The position numbers and the translations under genes were made by a program. A stretch of 64,000 nucleotides of DNA, taken from NCBI RefSeq assembly GCF_016757755.1, contig NZ_CP068437.1, forward strand, positions 2,728,001 to 2,792,000, given 5' to 3'. Shown here in pieces: positions 45,130 to 53,614 of this stretch. The DNA comes from Shewanella sp. KX20019. Its GTDB lineage: Bacteria; Pseudomonadota; Gammaproteobacteria; Enterobacterales; Shewanellaceae. Position 1 is the stretch's first letter; each line of letters starts with the position of its first letter. The notes below the pieces were generated by a model. The model did not search any database. It worked only from the letters and a program-made list of their open reading frames with translations, and was not told where the DNA came from.

Positions 45130-46233
45130 CTAGTAGCTAAATGCTTTTGTAATCGTGTTTGCAACGGCCTGAGAAGGCTCAAGGTAATGAACACCCGCAG
45201 TGACAACGGCATCACCTGCATGCAAGTTGCCGCTGATACAGACACGATTGCTGTGCATTGAGTCAATATTTACCCTTTGTTGACTGATAGCCTTATCTTT
45301 AACCAAATAAACACTTTGAGCGTCCCCTTCACCTTTAAGCGCTGCAAAAGGCACGCAGAAGCTGGTTTTAGCATCATCAAGTTCGACAGCCACAATCACA
45401 GCCTTGCCGGGTAGCGCATCAGTTTGCTGCTCGATAACGAATTGAACTTCATAGGTTTGCTTGATGGGATCGACTAATGTATTCATTTCGCTGAGCTTGG
45501 CTTGCAGCGGTTTGTCATTGCCATGCCAGCTAATATTGGCTTGCTGACCAATGGCTACCTTACTCATTAGATTCTCGGGGACATCAATAAGGGCTTTGAG
45601 CTGATTGGGTTGATGCAGTGAAAATAGGCTAACACCTGGTGAAGTTTGTTCAAACGTCTGTAGAGATTGTGAGCCGATGACACCGCTAAAGGGGGCGACA
45701 AGTTCAGTATAAGCCAGTGCATCATTCGCTTTTTGTAGATTCTGGGCAACGACTTGAACCATGGCTAAACTACGTAGATAACCACTTTGTGCTCGGTCTA
45801 GATTAACCTTTGATATGGCATCATCAGCAATAGCTTGTTTAACACGGTCGAGTTCTACTTTGGCGAGTTGATGGGCAGCGTCAGCTTCAGCAAGTCTTGC
45901 TTCAGTTTCTACCACAATGACTTGATAATCATGGGGATCGAGCCTTGCTAACACCTGTCCTTTCACGACTTTATCCCCGGTCTTCACCAGAATAATATCT
46001 ATTGTCCCAGCCACCTTAAAAGACAAACTCGCCGTTTGGGTCGCCTCTAATACACCAGAAAACTGTTTGGTATTTGCCTGATGTTGATCTGACAATGTCA
46101 TCACTTGAACTGGTCGCTCAGGCTTTAATAGATCAGTGCTAGGGTTAGCAGGCGCCTGACTGCAGGCTGACATGATAACAAGTGAAACTGGTGCTACGGC
46201 AAATTTTACGATTTTTGAAGTGGGGTTGATCAT
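45130..46233 (-). CDS. RND periplasmic adaptor lipoprotein, operon C
   Basis: The adaptor (367 aa) has a lipoprotein signal ending in IMSAC, then LARLDPHDY, a coiled-coil (KVELDRVKQAIADD core) and YTELVAPFSGVIG. I place the start at the ATG at 46233, preceded by GGGAGAAAGTA; a TTG seven codons upstream lies inside a hairpin. The ribosome site itself is in the 3' arm of a nine-pair hairpin (46239-46262), so translation may be gated by RNA structure. It heads operon C, downstream of a codirectional LysR gene. Confidence 0.92.
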   Translation of the reverse strand: MINPTSKIVKFAVAPVSLVIMSACSQAPANPSTDLLKPERPVQVMTLSDQHQANTKQFSGVLEATQTASLSFKVAGTIDIILVKTGDKVVKGQVLARLDPHDYQVIVVETEARLAEADAAHQLAKVELDRVKQAIADDAISKVNLDRAQSGYLRSLAMVQVVAQNLQKANDALAYTELVAPFSGVIGSQSLQTFEQTSPGVSLFSLHQPNQLKALIDVPENLMSKVAIGQQANISWHGNDKPLQAKLSEMNTLVDPIKQTYEVQFVIEQQTDALPGKAVIVAVELDDAKTSFCVPFAALKGEGDAQSVYLVKDKAISQQRVNIDSMHSNRVCISGNLHAGDAVVTAGVHYLEPSQAVANTITKAFSY

Positions 46234-46238
46234 TACTT

Positions 46239-46262
46239 TCTCCCAATGGAACAATTGGGAGA
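46239..46262 (-). promoter_or_regulatory. Hairpin that covers the adaptor C ribosome site
   Basis: On the minus strand TCTCCCAAT pairs perfectly with ATTGGGAGA around TGTTCC. GGGAG, the ribosome site, lies in the second arm, six bases before the ATG. Confidence 0.75.
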
Positions 46263-46326
46263 GAGTGTATGTGTTTCACTTTACAAGATAATCTGCCTTC
46301 GGCGCACTACACTGTCACGAATATCA

Positions 46327-47220
46327 TTACAATCCAGCGCGTTCAGGGATCTCTTGTAATAAAAAGTCAATCAATAGCCTTGTTGGTAAACTGATGCCCT
46401 TTCTATCGGGGTAGATAAGCCAAACATCTTCTTTCTTAGATTCATATTCGGGTAATATCCGTACTAATTGCTTGCTTTCAATCGCTGCTAAAGCGAATAG
46501 TGGTGGCATAAAGCCTATGCCCTGCCCACCCACAACGGCTCGGCGCACAAAACCCATGTGATTGCAGCTAAAGCGACTATTCACTTTTACAACCTCAGTT
46601 GTCAGATCCCATTTATCATGTAAGGTACCATCGGGCCAGCGATAACACACTGCATCGTGCTTGGCCAGTTCCCCTATTGATTTTGGTTCCCCTTTCTCCT
46701 GAATATACTCAGGACTGGCATACATACCACTTCCAAGACTTACAATCCGACGAGCAATGAAGCCTGAGTCTTGCACCTTGCCCGCATGGATCACAAAATC
46801 CAATGCCTGGGTGTAAATATCGGTGACATAGTTATTGGTAATGCGCAGATCCAGTTCAATATCTGGGTATAGCTGTTGAAACTTCGCCAATGCAGGCTGC
46901 AGCGTCTCATCACTTTCAGGTAAAAAGCCTACTTTGACTTTTCCAACGGGTTTGTCATCGATGTCGAGCAACTTATTCTTCGCTTGTTCAAACCCATCAA
47001 GCACCGTTAATAACTCGTGATAATATGCCTCACCATGTTGAGTTAATCTGAGCTGGCGAGTTGTTCTGAAAAAAAGCTGAGCATTAAGCGCACGCTCTAG
47101 TTCGCCAATGCGACGACTGACGTTGGCTCGGGGCAGATCTAACGCATTGGCCGCAGCAGTAAAACTGCCTAGCTTAACCACAATCGTAAATAACTTTAGA
47201 TCTTCTATTCGCATACTCAT
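46327..47220 (-). CDS. LysR family regulator
   Basis: The 297-residue protein has a LysR N-terminal helix-turn-helix (TAAANALDLPRANVSRRIGELE, core ALDLPRANVSRRI) and a C-terminal effector domain. It belongs to the broad AaeR/DsdC-like group by general look only. It lies upstream of RND operon C in the same direction, 93 bases from the adaptor start, and may regulate it or be its first gene. LysR genes are more often divergent from their targets, so the target is uncertain. Confidence 0.9.
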   Translation of the reverse strand: MSMRIEDLKLFTIVVKLGSFTAAANALDLPRANVSRRIGELERALNAQLFFRTTRQLRLTQHGEAYYHELLTVLDGFEQAKNKLLDIDDKPVGKVKVGFLPESDETLQPALAKFQQLYPDIELDLRITNNYVTDIYTQALDFVIHAGKVQDSGFIARRIVSLGSGMYASPEYIQEKGEPKSIGELAKHDAVCYRWPDGTLHDKWDLTTEVVKVNSRFSCNHMGFVRRAVVGGQGIGFMPPLFALAAIESKQLVRILPEYESKKEDVWLIYPDRKGISLPTRLLIDFLLQEIPERAGL

Positions 47221-47322
47221 TTGCCTCTATCGCTCAATGGTTCTACCTCTAGTGCTCTATTCATCGGTATTTAACAAGTCATTTATCACCTCAAAAAGCA
47301 CGTTAAATTAACTGTAACGACA

Positions 47323-47353
47323 AAAAGCTTAGTCGTAAGTGGACTAAGCTTTT
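47323..47353 (-). terminator. Terminator of the FadL-type gene
   Basis: AAAAGCTTAGTC / GACTAAGCTTTT with a seven-base loop. A second inverted repeat, GCGACGT/ACGTCGC, lies at 47431-47459 nearer the stop codon. Confidence 0.8.
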
Positions 47354-47486
47354 ATAGAACTCTATAGGTTTTTAAATTGCGATCATAGTGTTGTGTACCG
47401 CTATGTGCGTTTATACATAAATCGAAATAAGCGACGTCACAATACCGATATTACGTCGCCCAAGGCTTAACTAAGCAATTTGTCGC

Positions 47487-48725
47487 TTAAAACTGCCAGT
47501 TCATCGTAATCCCGGCAATACCGGCATCGTTGTTGTATTGGCCAACAAGATAGCCATTAGCTGCACCATCATATTCAATTTCAGGCGAGCCTAAATCAAT
47601 ATATTCAATAAAGAAATTAACTGAAAAGTCTTCTGTTGCTTGGTAAGTCACGCCAGAGCCGACTCTAAAGATTTCAGCGACTGGCAAGTCAGGGTATTGA
47701 TTAAGTACATTATCAGCTGAATCAGATAGTGGCGATGACTCATAACCTACACCAAACTCTAAACGCCATTTAGGTGCGACTTGGTAATGCATACCAATTG
47801 ATGCACTATAAGTATCTTGCCAGTTTCGATCCACATTAACTTGACGGCCAGTTTCATCAAAAATCAAAATGCTCGATTGGTTTTTGCTCCAATCTTGCCA
47901 ATCGAGTGACCACAATAAGGCAAACTCTTGGTTAAGCGCGTGGTAACCACTTAGCTTAATAATCGCTGGGGCAATTAAGCCTAAACTTGCGTCGTAAGTA
48001 TCGACGTCGCCATTGCGATCTAAGTTAAAATCCCCCTCTAAAGTATGATCAAGTCCAGAACGTATGGTTAAACCAAGCATGTTATCTTCATTAAAGGTGT
48101 AATGCAGACCAAGGTTTACGCCAAACTCTATTGAGCCTGCTTCATATTCTGAGCTGATGTTTGGGGTAAATTGTTGAGTTTGCAGTAGCGATGCATATTC
48201 TGACACTAGGCCAACACCGACAGCCCATTGTTCGTTGATCTTGTAAGATACAGATGCATTGACCTGAACCGTCACTAAATCGACAGAGCTAATAAGGCTA
48301 GCACCGCGCCAATCATCACCATAGTCAACTGACGATCCGCCCTGTGACGCCATCGCTAAACCAAACGCCCATTTATCGCTTAATGGGTTGACCCAATAAA
48401 CAGAACCTAACGGCAACGTGCTACCGGCATTGCCACCATCTAGATTACTGTCAGTCCCACCAAAGTAACCTGTAGAGCCAAGATCTTGATATTCAAGGTT
48501 CAAATTAAATGCTTGTAGGCTGCCTGTTAATGTTGATTTTTCAACTAAGCTCATTGCTGCTGGATTAGAATAAGCACTCTCAGCACCTTCTGAAATTGCG
48601 GCGCTGCCAGCGCCAGCCGTACTGGCATTTAAACTGCCGAGTTCGCTTAATACGGTACCGGCAGAAAAACTCGGCATAGATACTAATGCCATGCTAACCA
48701 CTAAGGGTTTAAGTAGGAATTTCAT
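47487..48725 (-). CDS. FadL/OmpP1-type outer-membrane transporter
   Basis: This 412-residue protein has a signal peptide (cleavage after SFSAG-like sequence near residue 21) and the FadL start: LSELGSLNASTAGAGSAAISEGAES, in which NASTAGAG and the SNPAAMS motif near residue 55 are typical. The rest alternates short beta strands and ends in NWQF with a terminal Phe. FadL proteins let hydrophobic molecules such as long-chain fatty acids, aromatics or steroids cross the outer membrane by lateral diffusion. Next to a sulfatase, a hydrophobic sulfate ester is a possible substrate (inference). Confidence 0.92.
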   Translation of the reverse strand: MKFLLKPLVVSMALVSMPSFSAGTVLSELGSLNASTAGAGSAAISEGAESAYSNPAAMSLVEKSTLTGSLQAFNLNLEYQDLGSTGYFGGTDSNLDGGNAGSTLPLGSVYWVNPLSDKWAFGLAMASQGGSSVDYGDDWRGASLISSVDLVTVQVNASVSYKINEQWAVGVGLVSEYASLLQTQQFTPNISSEYEAGSIEFGVNLGLHYTFNEDNMLGLTIRSGLDHTLEGDFNLDRNGDVDTYDASLGLIAPAIIKLSGYHALNQEFALLWSLDWQDWSKNQSSILIFDETGRQVNVDRNWQDTYSASIGMHYQVAPKWRLEFGVGYESSPLSDSADNVLNQYPDLPVAEIFRVGSGVTYQATEDFSVNFFIEYIDLGSPEIEYDGAANGYLVGQYNNDAGIAGITMNWQF

Positions 48726-48844
48726 TCATCAATCTCAGAAGTTGTTAAATAAATATGATGGCGTCATTATCGCCGTTAACGTTATCAAAGAAGACTCGGA
48801 AATCTCCTAGTTTTACGCCTTAACGCCGAAAGTTTTGAATGACT

Positions 48845-48880
48845 TATCAAAAACGAAAACACCGCCATAAGGCGGTGTTA
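48845..48880 (-). terminator. Terminator of the SUMF1-like gene
   Basis: AACACCGCC / GGCGGTGTT around a four-base loop, then TTTTCGTTTTTG on the minus strand. Confidence 0.8.
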
Positions 48881-48906
48881 TTAAGTGAATTAATGAGAGT
48901 TATTAC

Positions 48907-49695
48907 TCAATTCACAGATAGCACTAAGCGCAGACCAATATCGGGCATAATTGCACTTTGACTTGCTGAATCTCTAGAGGAATTTGCTGACTCATCCGTG
49001 TCATACGCCAAACTGCCTCCTCGCACTGATTTATAGGCTAGGTGATGAGTAGACTCGATCGAATTAAGCGGATTATGACTTGGGCCATAATGGTAATAGT
49101 CGGTATCGAATGCGTCCTCTACCATCTCCCCTACATTACCAGTCATGTCATAAAGCCCTAGCTCATTTGGTTGCTTCAATCCGACTTGGTGTGCTTTATT
49201 TGCTGAGTTAGCCACGTACCAACCTACGCTATCGATATCGTTCGAACCGCTATAACGGTAGCCTTTACTTTTTGTCCCACCTTTAGCGGCGTATTCCCAC
49301 TCAGCTTCTGTTGGCAGTCTAAACTGCAATCCCGTTTGCAAATTTAATTGGCTAATAAAATACTTAGCTTGCTGCCAGCTCAAGTTATTCATTGGCATTT
49401 TGGCGCCGGGAAAATAGGGGCTAGAACCGCTGAGTACAGAATCAAATAACCCTTGTGTCACTTCATATTGACCGATATAGAAACTATCTACAGAAACTAA
49501 CCGCGCAGGGCATTCACTTATAGTGCCAGTGCCACACGCACTGCCCATGCTAAATTCACCGCCTTCAACCCACACCATTTCAGACATAATTTGCTGTTTT
49601 AGCTCAACATTGATGTTTTTATCAATTGAGGATGCACAGCCCTGTATCAATGTTAGAGAGAGCAAGGTTGTGACTGAAAGTAAACTTAGGCGCAT
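48907..49695 (-). CDS. Formylglycine-enzyme-like (SUMF1 domain) lipoprotein, catalytic Cys absent
   Basis: The 262-residue protein has a lipoprotein signal (LIQGC) and a SUMF1/FGE fold: MVWVEGGEFSMGS, EVTQGLFD, RLPTEAEWEYAAKGG, GNVGEMVED and VRGGS near the end. In true formylglycine-generating enzymes two cysteines follow that last motif; here the stretch reads GGSLAYDTDESANSSRD with none. It is therefore unlikely to oxidise sulfatase Cys and may bind or chaperone a partner. I use the ATG at 49695, five bases after GGAG. The neighbouring sulfatase makes the pairing notable. Confidence 0.88.
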   Translation of the reverse strand: MRLSLLSVTTLLSLTLIQGCASSIDKNINVELKQQIMSEMVWVEGGEFSMGSACGTGTISECPARLVSVDSFYIGQYEVTQGLFDSVLSGSSPYFPGAKMPMNNLSWQQAKYFISQLNLQTGLQFRLPTEAEWEYAAKGGTKSKGYRYSGSNDIDSVGWYVANSANKAHQVGLKQPNELGLYDMTGNVGEMVEDAFDTDYYHYGPSHNPLNSIESTHHLAYKSVRGGSLAYDTDESANSSRDSASQSAIMPDIGLRLVLSVN

Positions 49696-49780
49696 AACGA
49701 CTCCAAAGGGTAAAATACGGTTTAAATTGTACGCCTGAAAGTTAGCCATAACCCCTCGAAGAACTACTAGTTCGCTACAT

Positions 49781-49820
49781 AAAAAACGCCCCTAGATACG
49801 AGTACCTAGAGGCGTTTTAT
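49781..49820 (-). terminator. Terminator of the sulfatase gene
   Basis: AAAACGCCCCTAG pairs with CTAGAGGCGTTTT (one mismatch) around nine bases, with A/T runs on both sides. Confidence 0.85.
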
Positions 49821-49855
49821 TACGATAGAGTATCATCGCAAATTGCAGCTACTAT

Positions 49856-51412
49856 TTAGTTTTGCTGTGCTTCAATCGCTTTTAATACTTTTTGCATTTT
49901 CAGGGTATTGTAGTTAATACCTGCTGCACTAAAGCCTGCACCCGGCTGGAATGGATAATCTTCGATTGTGCCAAGGAATTTGCCGACTTCTTGAGACATA
50001 GGGACGAATAACCACATGTTATCGATCATCCAACGTACATACATACCAGATTCTTTAGCGGCAATCTCAAACGGATCTGCACGTAGGTTAGTAAGAGAAG
50101 CCCAAGCGGGTACGTTACGTATTGCAGACTGCATATCACCATCCATCATAGCGAAAGAGGCTTTCCAATCATTCCAACGTACGGCGTTAAGTTCACCATT
50201 AGCACTAAAATAGATCTTACTCGTACGTGGGCCATCTTCTACTTCACCCTTAAAGTAAGGCATAAAGTTGCTACCATCTAAATGTACACGCCAGTCTTTA
50301 CCGTTAAAGTTTTTACCTTCCTTAAGATCTTCAACTAAAGTATCTTCACCAGTTGCAGCAAGCAAAGTTGGCATCCAATCTTCGTGAGACATCATGGCAT
50401 TGATCTTAGTACCAGGTTCAATTACACCAGGCCAGCGAACAAGTTGTGGTACGCGCATACCGCCTTCAAAGGTTGTTCCTTTTTCACCGTGGAATGGTGA
50501 AGTACCGCCGTCAGGCCAAGTAAATTTCTCTGCACCGTTATCGGTTGAGTAGACAACAATAGTGTTATCAGCAATTTTCAACTCATCTAAGGTATCAAGT
50601 AGCAATCCAACGTGGTCATCGTGCTCAACCATGCCATCTGGGTATAAACCGATACCGGTAATACCATCATACTTTTCTTGTAAACGTGTATGTACGTGCA
50701 TTCTTGATGCATTTACCCATGCAAAGAAAGGTTTTTCTGCTTTTACAGCTTTTGTCATGAATTTAATTGAAGCACCAACAAACTCTTCGTCAGCTGTTTC
50801 CATACGCTTACGCGTCATTGGGCCAGTATCTTCGATACGACCATCTGCATATGAGTGGATAACACCACGTGGTCCATACTTCTTTTTAAACTCAGGATCT
50901 TTCGGGTAGTAATATGTTTCTGGCTCCTCTTCAGCATTTAGGTGATAAAGGTTACCAAAGAATTCGTCGAAACCATGTGCTGTAGGCAGATGCTTATCTT
51001 GGTCACCCAAATGGTTTTTACCGAACTGACCTGTCGTGTAGCCTTTATCTTTAAGTGCATCAGCAATAGTCGGCGCCCAGTCAGGGATCCCGCTATCTGA
51101 ACCAGGCATACCAATTGTCAATAAACCAGTACGGAAAGGATGCTGACCGGTAATGAAAGATGCACGACCTGCAGTACAGCTCTGTTGAGCATAATGGTCC
51201 GTGAATAGTGCGCCTTCATTAGCAATACGATCAAGGTTAGGTGTTTGATAACCCATCATGCCTTGGTTGTATGCACTAATATTGAAGTAACCAATATCAT
51301 CCCCCCAAATAACTAAAATATTTGGACGTTCCGGATCGGTTGCTGCCATCGCCGATGAAGCTGTTGCGACTAGGCCAACGCCAAGCGCTACTTTAGATAA
51401 AACTTTAAGCAT
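49856..51412 (-). CDS. Periplasmic type I sulfatase (arylsulfatase family)
   Basis: The 518-residue protein has a signal peptide cleaved after about residue 23 (SSAMA|A). The metal-binding ILVIWGDDIG motif follows at residues 32-41, and Cys79 starts CTAGRASF, a C-x-A-x-R variant of the sulfatase motif whose Cys must become formylglycine. NGAEK and HEDW/H-E-K-type segments supply more active-site residues (GKNHLGDQD, FHGEKG). It hydrolyses a sulfate ester in the periplasm; the substrate is not readable. A radical-SAM maturase lies 5.6 kb away and could do the Cys conversion before export. Confidence 0.94.
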   Translation of the reverse strand: MLKVLSKVALGVGLVATASSAMAATDPERPNILVIWGDDIGYFNISAYNQGMMGYQTPNLDRIANEGALFTDHYAQQSCTAGRASFITGQHPFRTGLLTIGMPGSDSGIPDWAPTIADALKDKGYTTGQFGKNHLGDQDKHLPTAHGFDEFFGNLYHLNAEEEPETYYYPKDPEFKKKYGPRGVIHSYADGRIEDTGPMTRKRMETADEEFVGASIKFMTKAVKAEKPFFAWVNASRMHVHTRLQEKYDGITGIGLYPDGMVEHDDHVGLLLDTLDELKIADNTIVVYSTDNGAEKFTWPDGGTSPFHGEKGTTFEGGMRVPQLVRWPGVIEPGTKINAMMSHEDWMPTLLAATGEDTLVEDLKEGKNFNGKDWRVHLDGSNFMPYFKGEVEDGPRTSKIYFSANGELNAVRWNDWKASFAMMDGDMQSAIRNVPAWASLTNLRADPFEIAAKESGMYVRWMIDNMWLFVPMSQEVGKFLGTIEDYPFQPGAGFSAAGINYNTLKMQKVLKAIEAQQN

Positions 51413-51794
51413 TAAATTCCCCTTGGTTAGATCTCTTTGTCACTGCTTGATTACATTTAGTAATGAAAAAACAATGACGCTCGAATCGATGGCCCAATTA
51501 GACGCCCTATTCACCTCAAAAAAAACTCGGATATTTACTTGTTTAGTTAATTACAAGGGGGTTTTTTCCTAAAATGAATAGTAAGAGCAAACTTAGTTGC
51601 TAAACCAATATATAAAAAAGCTTTACGTCTATTGGTATTTTAAAAATAGAATATAATCCCTTCCCCCCTCTACAAACTAGTAATTCCACTAGTTTTAAAA
51701 GTTTATGTTATATTTTAGTGGCTTAATCGATGAATAAACGCTATTTATTAGCAGTAGCAATATTCAATAAAGATGAATTACAAGGCTGAAGTAT
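51413..51794. other. Divergent regulatory region: sulfatase versus two-component genes
   Basis: 380 bases, AT-rich. It holds a perfect AAACTAGT-N6-ACTAGTTT dyad (51674-51695) and an ACTCGGATATTT motif (51525-51536) that recurs before the FadL-type gene. No coding frame. Confidence 0.65.
51674..51695. promoter_or_regulatory. Perfect dyad AAACTAGT-N6-ACTAGTTT
   Basis: 22-base perfect dyad, 100 bases upstream of the histidine kinase gene. Likely a binding site for a dimeric regulator, possibly the response regulator encoded next door. Confidence 0.65.
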
Positions 51795-52979
51795 ATGGAC
51801 ACAGAACAGATATCGATCACTGAACGCTTCTTTGCCGATATTTCTAATCGTTTATTGGAAGAAGATACTGCAAATATTCCCGAGGTTATCTGTGCAGGAT
51901 TAACTGAGTACCTACCTTTTGCAAACGTGCAACGTATGTCGCTGGTAAGGATCACAAAAGAGCAAACCTATGAAGGAGCATATTCGGTTGCTGCGGCAGG
52001 CTATTTACCCACGACCATGATTGGCGCAGGTCTGAAAAGCCCTTATTTGGATAAGATCTCAGCCGGTGAAATGATTGTTCATTCTGGCCCAGTAGAGGAC
52101 GTATTCACAAAAGATGAAGTGGCTTTGGCCAATATGGGCGGCATTATTGCCCATAGCGTTATTCCGATAAAAGTACGTGACAGAGTTTGGGGAGCGATTG
52201 CCTGTAGCCGCTACAAAAACCATGACGGCTGGGATCCAATTTTATTAGAACGGATCAAAACCTTGGGCCAAGTCCTCGCCGCTTCCTATGAGCGTTATCA
52301 TTTTTGGTTGGCACTACAAAACCAAAATAAGGAACTAGAATCATTATCGCGTCACTTGATGGAAAACCAAGAGACTGAACGACGCTTGTTATCTAGAGAG
52401 TTACACGATAACTTTTCACAACGTCTCGCGCTACTGACTATTAAAGCGAATAATGTATTTGGCATAGTACGTGAAAGCGTAAAACCTGAAGCAAAAGATC
52501 TGCATATTAACATTCAGCAAATAGCCAAGGATATGCAGGCACTATCACGCTCATTACATCCTGCAATGCTGGAAGACTTAGGCCTGATTGCCGCGCTAAA
52601 ATCTGAAGCAAGACGCATAACAGAGATAAAGAGTATAGAGCTACAAACCTTGTTCGGTGTCATACCCGAACTTAAAAAAGACGTGTCGTTAAATCTTTAT
52701 CGAATTTTGCAAGAGTCGCTCAATAATGTCATCAAACACTCGCAGGCATCAGCGGTATTTGTTTCATTAGAAATTGACAATAATTGCCTAACGCTACAAA
52801 TAGTAGACGATGGCATAGGCTGTAAAGACTCTCTTGAGAGCAGTAAAGGCAGTATTGGACTGGTGAGCATCCGAGAACGCGCCCAGTTGATCAATGGTGA
52901 GTCACAATTTCTTAGCCCTGACGATGGTGGCTTTGTGGTCAACATTTCCATACCAGCAATAGAGGAACATTATGAGTAG
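51795..52979 (+). CDS. Soluble GAF-domain sensor histidine kinase (NarX/LiaS type)
   Basis: The 394-residue protein has no membrane segment or signal peptide. Residues 15-165 look like a GAF sensor domain, followed by a coiled-coil linker (QNKELESLSRHL). The HisKA_3 box RELHDNFSQRLA places the phosphorylated His at 204. The ATPase domain has LYRILQESLNNVIKHS, DDGIGC and GSIGLVSIRERA. It should sense an intracellular cue and phosphorylate the regulator whose ATG overlaps its stop region by eight bases. Confidence 0.92.
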   Translation: MDTEQISITERFFADISNRLLEEDTANIPEVICAGLTEYLPFANVQRMSLVRITKEQTYEGAYSVAAAGYLPTTMIGAGLKSPYLDKISAGEMIVHSGPVEDVFTKDEVALANMGGIIAHSVIPIKVRDRVWGAIACSRYKNHDGWDPILLERIKTLGQVLAASYERYHFWLALQNQNKELESLSRHLMENQETERRLLSRELHDNFSQRLALLTIKANNVFGIVRESVKPEAKDLHINIQQIAKDMQALSRSLHPAMLEDLGLIAALKSEARRITEIKSIELQTLFGVIPELKKDVSLNLYRILQESLNNVIKHSQASAVFVSLEIDNNCLTLQIVDDGIGCKDSLESSKGSIGLVSIRERAQLINGESQFLSPDDGGFVVNISIPAIEEHYE

Positions 52980-53562
52980 AATTATTATCGCAGATGATCA
53001 CTTAATCGTCGCGCAAGGGGTAGCCGGTCTTCTAAAGCCCGACCACCAAGTGTTGGCTATCGCTAAAAATGGTGAAGAGTTAATCGAGCTGGTTAAAAAG
53101 CATGACCCAGAATTAGTGATAACCGACATTAGTATGCCGGGTATGACGGGCATTGCGGCGGTTGCAGCCCTTAAACGAATTAAAAAAGATCTTAGAGTGA
53201 TCTGCCTAACCATGCATGATGAGCAGGAATATGCCGAAGGTGCCATTGCTGCGGGGGCTCTGGGTTATGTCCTTAAGCACGAGGCCACAGACGATCTCCT
53301 TGATGCCGTCAATAGCGTATTAGCGGGAAAGCAGTATCTATCTAAATCTGTGCAAGTAACCGACAATTCACCGAGTTTATCTGCTAGACAATTAAGTGTG
53401 CTGCGCCTTTTAGTACAGGGAAAGTCAGCTAAACAAGTTGCCGATGAACTGTTTATTTCGCCACGTACCGTCGAGTTTCATAAGTACTCTATTATGAAGC
53501 TCATTGATGCAAAAACCAGTGCCGAACTTATTCAATATGCCCTTTCTCATGGGCTTGTTTAA
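52972..53562 (+). CDS. NarL/FixJ family response regulator
   Basis: The 196-residue protein has a receiver domain with the acidic pair near residues 8-9, phospho-acceptor Asp52 in VITDISMPG and the Lys in YVLKHEA. A LuxR-type helix-turn-helix follows (LSARQLSVLRLL, KQVADELFISPRTVEFHKYSI). It overlaps the kinase gene and is its obvious partner. Its targets are likely the divergent sulfatase and the genes downstream (inference from position). Confidence 0.95.
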   Translation: MSRIIIADDHLIVAQGVAGLLKPDHQVLAIAKNGEELIELVKKHDPELVITDISMPGMTGIAAVAALKRIKKDLRVICLTMHDEQEYAEGAIAAGALGYVLKHEATDDLLDAVNSVLAGKQYLSKSVQVTDNSPSLSARQLSVLRLLVQGKSAKQVADELFISPRTVEFHKYSIMKLIDAKTSAELIQYALSHGLV

Positions 53563-53614
53563 CGATAAAGTTATACAGTTCAATTGATACCAAAAGGAAC
53601 TTACTATCAAACGT

